Source: an uncultured Clostridia bacterium
GTDB taxonomy: Bacteria; Bacillota; Clostridia; Oscillospirales; Oscillospiraceae
Assembly: GCA_938049125.1 (NCBI GenBank)
Contig: CALICR010000107.1
Coordinates: 1 to 11,899, forward strand
Reading direction: 5' to 3'
Length of the DNA stretch: 11,899 bases
Shown: positions 6,256 through 11,899 of the stretch, one piece after another
How positions within the stretch are numbered: the first letter of the stretch is position 1
Layout of the letters: every line of letters begins with the position of its first letter
Translations under genes and position numbers: made by a program
The notes under the pieces: generated by a model
The model's input: the letters and a program-made list of their open reading frames with translations, nothing else
What the model was told of the DNA's origin: nothing
Database searches by the model: none

Positions 6256-7000
6256 GATCCTCCGCCTCCAATTCCGCAATGAACTTTTTCTCCGCCCGGG
6301 TCTTGGACGGCAGCCGGAGCTGGGCGAAGAGGTCCGGACGCCGGTGCATGGTCCGCAGGATGGCCTGCTTGCGCCGCCACCGCGCCACCTTGCCGTGGTC
6401 GCCGGAGCAGAGCACCGGCGGCACCTCCCGCCCGTGCCAGACGGCGGGGCGGGAATACTGGGGATATTCAAGCAGTCCGTCCCAGTGGCTCTCCTCCTGG
6501 AAGCACTCCGGGTCCGAGAGCACGCCGGGCACCATGCGGCAGACGCAGTCTGCCACGGCCATGGCCGGAATTTCGCCGCCGGTCAGCACGAAGTCGCCCA
6601 GGGAAATCTCTTCATCGACGCACTCGTCCAGGAACCGCTGGTCCACGCCCTCATAGTGGCCGCAGACCAGGATGAGGTTCTCGTAGTCCCGCAGCAGCTG
6701 CCGCGCCTTACCCTGGGTGAAGGTCTCGCCGCAGGGGGACATGAAAATGGTGTGGACCGGTCCCCCGGCGTCGTCGCAGATGGCCTCCCAGCAGCGGTAG
6801 AGCGGGTCCGCCTGCAAAATCGCGCCGTGGCCGCCGCCGTAGGGGTAATCGTCCACCTGGTTCTGCTTGTTCTGGGTGTAGTCCCGGATCTGCCAGGCCG
6901 TGATGCGGATGAGGTCCCGCTCCTGGGCGCGGCCCAGGATGCTCTCGTTCATCATATCTCCGACGGTGTCCGGGAACAGCGTCATAATGTCAATGCGCAT
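6206..7000 (-). CDS. trmD: tRNA (guanine37-N1)-methyltransferase
   Basis: A 264-aa SPOUT methyltransferase that methylates G37 next to the anticodon, using S-adenosylmethionine, to prevent +1 frameshifting. It shows MRIDIMTLFP at the N-terminus, VDDYPYGGGHGAI at 49-61, GHYEGVDQRFLDE at 114-126 and EISLGDFVLTGGE at 131-143 (the trefoil-knot cofactor site), and GLLEYPQYSRP at 175-185. The stretch before the last motif reads QEESHWDG (168-175), with Glu where many TrmD proteins have the Asp of EDSF. Start and stop are clear; the ATG overlaps the rimM stop by 11 bp, indicating translational coupling. The C-terminal tail is overlapped by the sirtuin start. No rplS follows. Confidence 0.96.
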   Translation of the reverse strand: MRIDIMTLFPDTVGDMMNESILGRAQERDLIRITAWQIRDYTQNKQNQVDDYPYGGGHGAILQADPLYRCWEAICDDAGGPVHTIFMSPCGETFTQGKARQLLRDYENLILVCGHYEGVDQRFLDECVDEEISLGDFVLTGGEIPAMAVADCVCRMVPGVLSDPECFQEESHWDGLLEYPQYSRPAVWHGREVPPVLCSGDHGKVARWRRKQAILRTMHRRPDLFAQLRLPSKTRAEKKFIAELEAEDHEFGARYAENLGRGKP

Positions 7001-7481
7001 CGGTCTCCATCCCCTCGATCAGCTCGGCCTCCACATAGCCCTCCGCCACGTTGACCTCCTTGAGGAAGGCCGGAACGGCGGGGATCATGTACTCCTTCTC
7101 CCCGCGGACGACCCAGACGTCGTTGCCGGGGTATTGCAGCACGTCGGCGATGCGGCCGATCTCCCGGCCCCCGCTCAGGACCCGGAGGCCCAGAAGGTCC
7201 GCGATGAACCAGCCCGCCTCCGGCTCGACGCCGGTGCGGTCGAAGGAGACGGTCTTGCCCCGGAGGGCCATGGCCTGCTCCACCGTGTCCACGCCCCGGA
7301 GCTTCAGCAGCACGCAGGTCTTCTGCACGCGGCTCTGCTCCACGGCGTAGTCGGTGTCCCCGATACGCAGCGTGTCAAATTGCAGCAGGAAGTCCGGGCT
7401 GTCGGCCCAGGGATAGACCTTGACCTCCCCGCGGATGCCGTGGGTGGAGACGATCTCTCCGGTTTCAAGATAAGCGCTCAC
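6990..7481 (-). CDS. rimM: Ribosome maturation factor RimM
   Basis: A 163-aa protein needed to assemble the 3' domain of the 30S subunit around S19 and the 16S head. The N-terminal RimM domain begins LETGEIVSTHGIRGEVKVYP (5-24); the C-terminal PRC-barrel covers about 88-155 and includes LLGLRV, IGRIADVLQYPGNDVWVV and the EYMIPAVPAFLKEV segment at 130-143. The start is GTG 7481: it has an ideal AAGGAGG 7 nt upstream and gives the standard N-terminus. A longer frame from an ATG at 7565 passes through a hairpin and low-complexity sequence and is not believed. It ends 11 bp inside trmD and follows khpA after 89 bp. Confidence 0.95.
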   Translation of the reverse strand: MSAYLETGEIVSTHGIRGEVKVYPWADSPDFLLQFDTLRIGDTDYAVEQSRVQKTCVLLKLRGVDTVEQAMALRGKTVSFDRTGVEPEAGWFIADLLGLRVLSGGREIGRIADVLQYPGNDVWVVRGEKEYMIPAVPAFLKEVNVAEGYVEAELIEGMETDAH

Positions 7482-7488
7482 AGGCGTT

Positions 7489-7495
7489 CCTCCTT
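7489..7495 (-). promoter_or_regulatory. Ribosome binding site deciding the GTG start of rimM
   Basis: AAGGAGG on the minus strand, 7 nt before GTG 7481. It settles the non-ATG start against an upstream in-frame ATG at 7565 that has no such site. Confidence 0.85.
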
Positions 7496-7537
7496 GGCGG
7501 GCGCGGCGGGCGGGGCCCGGACCGGCCGTGATATGGA

Positions 7538-7567
7538 TCATGCGCGGCAGACAAGTGCCGCGCATGA
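7538..7567 (-). repeat. Intercistronic stem-loop between khpA and rimM
   Basis: CATGCGCGGCA (7539-7549) pairs perfectly with TGCCGCGCATG (7556-7566). One more T-A pair at 7538/7567 gives a 12-bp stem with a 6-nt loop. It lies just after the khpA stop (7571). No U-run follows on the minus strand, so it is not a canonical terminator. An RNA-processing, 3'-end-protecting or attenuating role is inference. Confidence 0.75.
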
Positions 7568-7570
7568 CGC

Positions 7571-7798
7571 TTAGTCGACGATTTCAACGGAAACCTTTTT
7601 CCCGTCGCGCTGGGCAACGGACTTGACGATGGTGCGGATTTCCTTTGCAATCCGGCCTTGGCGGCCGATCACTTTGCCCATGTCCTCAGGAGCAACGCGG
7701 AGTTCCAGCACTGTCACGTCGCCGGGCGTTTCCGTCACGGTGACAGCATCCGGATTGTCGACGAGATTTTTTGCCACATACAGCAAAAGTTCTTTCAT
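7571..7798 (-). CDS. khpA: KH-domain RNA-binding protein KhpA (YlqC family)
   Basis: A 75-aa protein consisting of one KH domain. The GxxG loop is seen in KVIGRQGRIAKEIR (42-55), flanked by the expected helices and the C-terminal strand KKVSVEIVD. In Firmicutes KhpA pairs with KhpB (Jag/EloR) and binds RNA, and it influences cell elongation and septation in streptococci. The ATG at 7798 has an AGGAGA site about 8 nt upstream. Length and position between rpsP and rimM match the conserved locus; ylqD, which sits here in Bacillus, is absent. Confidence 0.94.
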   Translation of the reverse strand: MKELLLYVAKNLVDNPDAVTVTETPGDVTVLELRVAPEDMGKVIGRQGRIAKEIRTIVKSVAQRDGKKVSVEIVD

Positions 7799-7819
7799 TC
7801 GCGGTTCTCCTTCATTTGC

Positions 7820-8059
7820 TTAGAGGGCGCCGGCCTTCTTCAGCAGACCTCTGACGGTGTCCGTGGGCTGTGCGCCGTTCTTGATCCACTGCTGCGCCTT
7901 CTCCACGTCCACCTGGATGGTCGCGGGGTCGGTCAGGGGGTTATAGGTGCCGATTTCCTCGATGCAGCGGCCGTCACGCGGGCTGCGGGAGTCCGCGACC
8001 ACGATCCGGTAGTAAGGATTCTTCTTCGCGCCCATTCTGCGCAGTCTGATCTTAACCAT
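7820..8059 (-). CDS. rpsP: 30S ribosomal protein S16
   Basis: A 79-aa small-subunit protein that binds 16S rRNA early in assembly. The sequence MVKIRLRRMGAKKNPYYRIV, then VADSRSPRDGRCIEEIGTYNP, is diagnostic for S16, as is the GLLKKAGAL end. It has a GGAGGTG ribosome binding site upstream. It sits 80 bp after ffh and 21 bp before khpA in the conserved ffh-rpsP-khpA-rimM-trmD order. The spacer to ffh shows no convincing promoter or terminator. Confidence 0.98.
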   Translation of the reverse strand: MVKIRLRRMGAKKNPYYRIVVADSRSPRDGRCIEEIGTYNPLTDPATIQVDVEKAQQWIKNGAQPTDTVRGLLKKAGAL

Positions 8060-8139
8060 GAAGTATTCACCTCCAACATAGTCTCTCTATTTCGTAAAGC
8101 GTCTTCGTCGATTGACGGTTTGCTTAATACGAGCGTAAT

Positions 8140-9522
<1,383 letters not shown>

Positions 9523-9524
9523 GG

Positions 9525-9866
9525 CTACTCCTTTATTCCGTCGGCGGCGGCCAGAAGCCGCTGCGCCAGGTCCTCCTGACCGCGTTCGCGCAGCGCCGCG
9601 GCCACCTGCTCCAGCTCCGCGCTGACCTGCCGCAGCCGCCGCTCCCGGCGGACGCAGCCCAGCCGCTGCTCCATGGAGCGCAGCGCGGCCTCGGTCCGCA
9701 CCAGCGTATCGTGGACGCCCTGGCGGCTGATGCCCAGCTCCTCGGCGATCTCCCCGAGGGAGAGGTCCTGATTATAGTGCAGGTCAAAGCAGGTCTGCTG
9801 TTTTTCCGTCAGCATCTCCCCGTAGCAGTCGAAGAGGAGCGTCCATTCCAGCGCCGTCGGCTCCAT
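9525..9866 (-). CDS. ylxM: YlxM family putative SRP-associated DNA/RNA-binding protein (UPF0122)
   Basis: A 113-aa helix-turn-helix protein related to the sigma-70 region 4 fold. MLTEKQQTCFDLHYNQDLSL, then GEIAEELGISRQGVHDTLVR, covers about 18-57, with the recognition helix near ISRQGVHDTLVRTE, followed by a charged coil. In Firmicutes ylxM is nearly always next to ffh and has been linked to SRP function, where it stimulates SRP GTPase activity in streptococci. The ATG at 9866 follows a G-rich GGAGGGGGAG site. It is the first gene behind the operon promoter. Confidence 0.94.
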   Translation of the reverse strand: MEPTALEWTLLFDCYGEMLTEKQQTCFDLHYNQDLSLGEIAEELGISRQGVHDTLVRTEAALRSMEQRLGCVRRERRLRQVSAELEQVAAALRERGQEDLAQRLLAAADGIKE

Positions 9867-9886
9867 GGCGTCTCCCCCTCCCTGAC

Positions 9887-9900
9887 AAGGTCCTGACCTT
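9887..9900 (-). repeat. Short inverted repeat in the ylxM leader
   Basis: AAGGTC (9887-9892) and GACCTT (9895-9900) are perfect complements separated by 2 bp. They fall just after the predicted start of transcription. This could be an operator-like site or, with inner pairs opened to make a loop, a weak 5' hairpin. Short enough to be chance. Confidence 0.4.
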
Positions 9901-9912
9901 TACAGCTCGTTT

Positions 9913-9941
9913 ATCATACCGTATCTTCCGCCGCTTGTCAA
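9913..9941 (-). promoter_or_regulatory. Promoter of the ylxM-ffh-rpsP-khpA-rimM-trmD operon
   Basis: Consensus TTGACA (9936-9941, minus strand) and TATGAT (9913-9918) with the ideal 17-bp spacer. The predicted start is about 40 nt before the ylxM ATG. It is the strongest promoter by eye in the window and fits a housekeeping operon. Its -35 box lies within an inverted repeat (9931-9961). Confidence 0.88.
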
Positions 9942-9961
9942 GTGTTTCTCCTTGACAGCGG
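9931..9961. repeat. Inverted repeat spanning the -35 box and the end of the upstream gene
   Basis: The arm at 9931-9942 (CCGCTTGTCAAG) matches the complement of 9951-9961 (CTTGACAGCGG), with one unpaired base in the left arm and an 8-nt loop. It begins 2 bp beyond the stop of the O-antigen-ligase-like gene and contains the TTGACA of the next promoter. No U-run follows on the minus strand. It may be an operator, a weak terminator for the upstream gene, or both. Confidence 0.65.
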
Positions 9962-9962
9962 G

Positions 9963-11345
9963 TCATTTTTTCTCCAGCAGGGCGAAGAGCGTCACCATCA
10001 GCAGCTCATAGGGCGCGGGGCAGAAGGCGCCGGGGTTCGTCATGGACATGAGCAGCATCCCGAGGGCGCTGAGGCCCAGGGCCGCGGTCTGGGGGTTCCA
10101 GCTCCGCCGCAGCAGCACCACCCGGTTCCGGAGCTGGAGGCCGTAGGCCGCCGCGCCCGCGAGGCCGAGGCTCCCGAGGATCTGGGCCACATAGTTATGG
10201 TAAAACACAAGGCTCCCGGGCACGCCGGAGAAGACGGAGGCGTTCTCCCGGCTGCCGAGTCCCTGGCCGAAGAGGGGATTGTCCAGAAAATCCCGCAGCG
10301 CCCGGCGCAGGAAGCTGACCCGGTCCGCGTCGGCCTCGGTCAGGAGGCCGTGGGAGAAGCGCTCCGAGAAGAGCACCAGCGCCAGGAATACCGTGAACGC
10401 CGCCGCCGGGATGCCCCAGCGCTGCAAAAGCTGGAGGTAGGTCCCCCGCCGCGCCGGATCCCAATGCAGCAGTCCCGCTGCCGCCAGCAGGAGCAGCACC
10501 GTGCCGAAGAGCAGGCCGCTCCGCGAGCCGGAGAGCAGCAGCGCGAGGTAGAGCACGCCCGCGGACATCAGGTGCCGCGGCTGCTCCAGCGCCCGCAGGA
10601 AGGGCACGGGCAGCGCCAGCAGCAGCATGGTGGCGCAGTAGTTGCGGTAGCTGAAGTAGAGCGTCGCGCCGGTGCGCAGGAAGCGGTGCAGCTGGGTGCA
10701 GTAGACCCGCAGCACCAGGAAGGCAGCGAAGATGCCCGCGGCGTAGAGCGTATCCGCAAAGCGCGCCCGGGCCTCAGCCCCGGAGGACACGGTGCCCCGG
10801 GCCAGGCGGTAGACCGCCAGCATCCCGGCGCTGAGGCCCAGCGTGTAGTAGAGCGCCAGGGGCGACAGGGCCTGCTCCAGCGGCAGGCGGCCCAGTCCGC
10901 CCAGCAGCACCGCGGCGGAGACCGCCAGAAGGCCCCGGCGGCAGCGCCCGGCGCGGCGCACCGGCGTCCGGACCAGCCGGACCGTCACCGCCAGCAGCAC
11001 GGGGGCCGCCAGCCACCAGAGGTCCAGGAAATACCGGAGGTCCTCATAGTGGTCCACGGTGCAGAGCAGCGCCAGCAGCAGCGGCAGCAGGGCGCAGAGC
11101 ACGTCCCGGCAGAAGAGCATGACGGTGCAGAAGGCGAGGGCCATGGCCGTCACCGCGCCGCGGCTGTCGTTCAGAAGCAAAAACCAGGCGGCCGTGCCCA
11201 GCAGCACCGCCGCGAAATACGGGCTTTCCGCAAAGGCGTCCGCCCCGGCCCGGAGGCCCCGGGGCCGCGCCGCGCCGCGGGGCAGGCCGTACAGGCCCTC
11301 GCGCGGCGCAGAGGACGCCGAAGATTCAAACATAGAAGGTGTCAT
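9963..11345 (-). CDS. O-antigen ligase / Wzy-like polytopic membrane protein
   Basis: A 460-aa membrane protein with about ten to twelve hydrophobic segments. The C-terminal half has features of the O-antigen ligase (Wzy_C) family: LSGSRSGLLFG at 271-281, a large loop holding NPLFGQGLGSRE (356-367), and H383 in VFYHNYVAQILGSLGLAG, the conserved His-Asn before the last segments. Such proteins transfer or polymerise lipid-linked glycans outside the membrane. In a Gram-positive the likely product is a wall or capsule polysaccharide rather than LPS. The N-terminal 40 residues are Arg/Pro/Ala-rich and cytoplasmic-looking. ATG 11345 is the first start after the promoter, but neither it nor ATG 11333 has a clear ribosome binding site. 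No other glycan genes are visible nearby. Confidence 0.82.
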   Translation of the reverse strand: MTPSMFESSASSAPREGLYGLPRGAARPRGLRAGADAFAESPYFAAVLLGTAAWFLLLNDSRGAVTAMALAFCTVMLFCRDVLCALLPLLLALLCTVDHYEDLRYFLDLWWLAAPVLLAVTVRLVRTPVRRAGRCRRGLLAVSAAVLLGGLGRLPLEQALSPLALYYTLGLSAGMLAVYRLARGTVSSGAEARARFADTLYAAGIFAAFLVLRVYCTQLHRFLRTGATLYFSYRNYCATMLLLALPVPFLRALEQPRHLMSAGVLYLALLLSGSRSGLLFGTVLLLLAAAGLLHWDPARRGTYLQLLQRWGIPAAAFTVFLALVLFSERFSHGLLTEADADRVSFLRRALRDFLDNPLFGQGLGSRENASVFSGVPGSLVFYHNYVAQILGSLGLAGAAAYGLQLRNRVVLLRRSWNPQTAALGLSALGMLLMSMTNPGAFCPAPYELLMVTLFALLEKK

Positions 11346-11359
11346 AAGAGTCTCTCATC

Positions 11360-11375
11360 GCCCGGCGTACCGGGC
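11360..11375 (-). repeat. GC-rich tetraloop hairpin before the O-antigen-ligase-like start
   Basis: GCCCGG and CCGGGC form a perfect 6-bp stem with a UACG loop, read on the minus strand. It ends about 14 nt before ATG 11345. No U-run follows. It may structure the start region of a message that lacks a clear Shine-Dalgarno. Confidence 0.6.
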
Positions 11376-11393
11376 TGGGTGTTCAAAATTTGT

Positions 11394-11417
11394 ACAAAAT
11401 CCGTCCATAAATTTTGT
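11394..11417 (-). repeat. AT-rich hairpin in the O-antigen-ligase-like leader
   Basis: ACAAAAT (11394-11400) and ATTTTGT (11411-11417) pair over 7 bp with a 10-nt loop. An overlapping CAAAATTT at 11384-11391 could pair with the same right arm, so two mutually exclusive folds are possible. Whether they switch anything is unknown. Confidence 0.4.
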
Positions 11418-11433
11418 CCATTCTCACTGCACG

Positions 11434-11462
11434 TTTATAACACCATTCTTCTGTAAAGTCAA
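11434..11462 (-). promoter_or_regulatory. Promoter of the O-antigen-ligase-like gene
   Basis: TTGACT (11457-11462) and TATAAA (11434-11439) are 17 bp apart on the minus strand, with TG one base upstream of the -10. Directly upstream, 11463-11482 is almost pure A/T (AATAAAATTTTAAA on the minus strand), as in an UP element that binds the RNA-polymerase alpha subunit. The predicted leader is about 80 nt. Confidence 0.82.
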
Positions 11463-11615
11463 TTTAAAATTTTATTAACATTTTGCATCATTTCTATGTG
11501 CGGCGCGGTTTCTCCGATTTTCGCCGTGTTTTCCGGATTTTCCGCGCATTTTCCGGTTCACGGGCAGAGAAACGCCCCGCGCGGACGTTTGATGGGTGAG
11601 CGTAAAACAATTCAA
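11463..11615. other. Non-coding upstream region with UP-like element and phased A-tracts
   Basis: No credible gene is seen. It contains the AT-rich block 11463-11482 next to the promoter, then four T-tracts (A-tracts on the minus strand) beginning at 11518, 11529, 11538 and 11549, mostly in a TTTTCCG context. Spacing is 11, 9 and 11 bp, close to one helical turn. The rest to 11615 is plain, moderately GC-rich sequence. Confidence 0.6.
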
Positions 11616-11641
11616 GGCGCGTATCGGTACCGATACGCGCC
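11616..11641. repeat. Perfect 26-bp palindrome
   Basis: Each half is GGCGCGTATCGGT on its own strand, and the two halves abut at 11628/11629 with no spacer. The symmetry stops exactly at an A-A mismatch on both sides. There is no flanking U-run for a terminator. It could be the binding site of a dimeric regulator, a cruciform or REP-like element, or part of a mobile-element end. Confidence 0.9.
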
Positions 11642-11680
11642 ATTTCTCATGCCAACACGCGATGGAACGGAGGGGACCGC

Positions 11681-11735
11681 CCCTTGGCTCTCCCTCTGGG
11701 AGAGCTGTCACCGAAGGTGACTGAGAGGGCCTTGC
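11681..11735 (+). repeat. Double-hairpin intergenic repeat, unit A copy 1
   Basis: A 55-bp unit identical to 11845-11899. It contains two adjacent hairpins. The first is GCTCTCCC/GGGAGAGC (11687-11705, 8 bp, TCT loop); the second is GTCACC/GGTGAC (11707-11721, 6 bp, GAA loop). A GAGAGGGCC tail follows and is partly complementary to the 5' GGCTCTC. Open frames through it give repetitive peptides of the LPLGELSPKVTE type that I judge spurious. Confidence 0.92.
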
Positions 11736-11773
11736 GGCCTTTTGGGGGTAGTATGGTCCTTGTTCCTTCGCCC

Positions 11774-11827
11774 GCCCTCTCCGTCCTCGCTTTGCTCGGA
11801 CACCTCTCCCAGGGGGAGCGGCGAGGG
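11774..11827 (-). repeat. Double-hairpin intergenic repeat, diverged inverted unit B
   Basis: Read on the minus strand it follows the plan of unit A: CTCCCCCTGGGAGAGGTGTC, then a second hairpin (GTCC/GGAC with inner GC pairs around AAA), then GGAGAGGGC. The outer motifs match unit A, but the second hairpin has different sequence while keeping its pairing. It lies between the two A copies in opposite orientation. Confidence 0.75.
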
Positions 11828-11844
11828 AGATTTGCTGCACACAT

Positions 11845-11899
11845 CCCTTGGCTCTCCCTCTGGGAGAGCTGTCACCGAAGGTGACTGAGAGGGCCTTGC
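11845..11899 (+). repeat. Double-hairpin intergenic repeat, unit A copy 2 (reaches window edge)
   Basis: Identical over all 55 bp to 11681-11735, displaced by 164 bp. The same two hairpins occur at 11851-11869 and 11871-11885. The window ends within or at the end of this copy, so the cluster may continue. Confidence 0.92.

Noticed and set aside
7482..7565. Extended rimM start at the ATG at 7565
   Set aside because: The extension reads through the intercistronic hairpin and gives low-complexity residues, while GTG 7481 has a near-perfect ribosome binding site and the standard RimM N-terminus.
7538..7567. Intercistronic hairpin as a rho-independent terminator
   Set aside because: No run of U follows on the minus strand, and the conserved operon continues into rimM.
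9942..11456. A 504-codon plus-strand open frame opposite the O-antigen-ligase-like gene
   Set aside because: Its product is a Gln/Arg/Gly/Ala/His-rich low-complexity chain expected from the antisense of a GC-rich gene. The minus strand gives membrane segments and family motifs.
11475..11884. Several open frames on both strands through the right-hand intergenic region, including LPLGELSPKVTE-type peptides
   Set aside because: They are translations of the hairpin repeats and their flanks, overlap one another on both strands, and lack ribosome binding sites or recognisable domains.
11681..11899. Direct repeats considered as a CRISPR array
   Set aside because: There are only two identical copies, they are 55 bp long and contain internal hairpins, an inverted relative lies between them, and no cas genes are present.

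Overview
The window looks like part of a GC-rich Clostridia chromosome, most likely a gut Oscillospiraceae-type Firmicute. The grounds are the Firmicutes gene order ylxM-ffh-rpsP-khpA-rimM-trmD, strong AGGAGG-type ribosome binding sites, a lipoprotein solute-binding protein, and a short palindromic intergenic repeat of a kind I associate with that group. The taxonomic call is inference. No phage, CRISPR, tRNA or rRNA gene, or transposase was seen.

Left part (1-1888, minus strand): a three-gene polar amino-acid ABC importer. It is read as lipoprotein binding protein, then permease, then ATPase, and the ATPase is cut by the window edge. A good extended -10 promoter precedes it. A gene-free, pyrimidine-biased spacer of about 350 bp follows, carrying the divergent promoters.

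Middle (2076-4363, plus strand): a compact three-gene island with its own promoter. It holds a NodB-type polysaccharide deacetylase-like protein, a chloramphenicol-acetyltransferase-fold acyltransferase, and a DUF3267 putative membrane zinc peptidase broken by a single-base frameshift. The last two overlap by ATGA. A strong hairpin terminator lies between this island and the convergent ddl gene and probably serves both.

Centre-right (4369-9941, minus strand): the translation and secretion housekeeping operon ylxM-ffh-rpsP-khpA-rimM-trmD, driven by a near-consensus promoter. At its 3' end, where many Firmicutes have rplS, there is instead a Sir2-family NAD-dependent deacylase (overlapping trmD) and a D-alanine--D-alanine ligase. 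One transcript could therefore couple SRP targeting, ribosome maturation, tRNA m1G37 modification, an NAD-linked deacylase and cell-wall precursor synthesis.

Right part (9963-11899): an O-antigen-ligase/Wzy-like polytopic membrane protein on the minus strand. It has a strong promoter, an AT-rich UP-like element, phased A-tracts further upstream and a structured leader. Beyond it, 11463-11899 has no credible gene. It holds a perfect 26-bp palindrome and a cluster of three small double-hairpin repeats in A(+), B(-), A(+) arrangement, with the last A ending at the window edge.

Most of the window is ordinary. The best candidates for a second look are the palindrome and repeat cluster, the sirtuin/ddl extension of the trmD operon, the inverted repeat that swallows the -35 box of the ylxM-ffh operon, and the acyltransferase/deacetylase/DUF3267 cassette. 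I found no clear undescribed multi-gene system.
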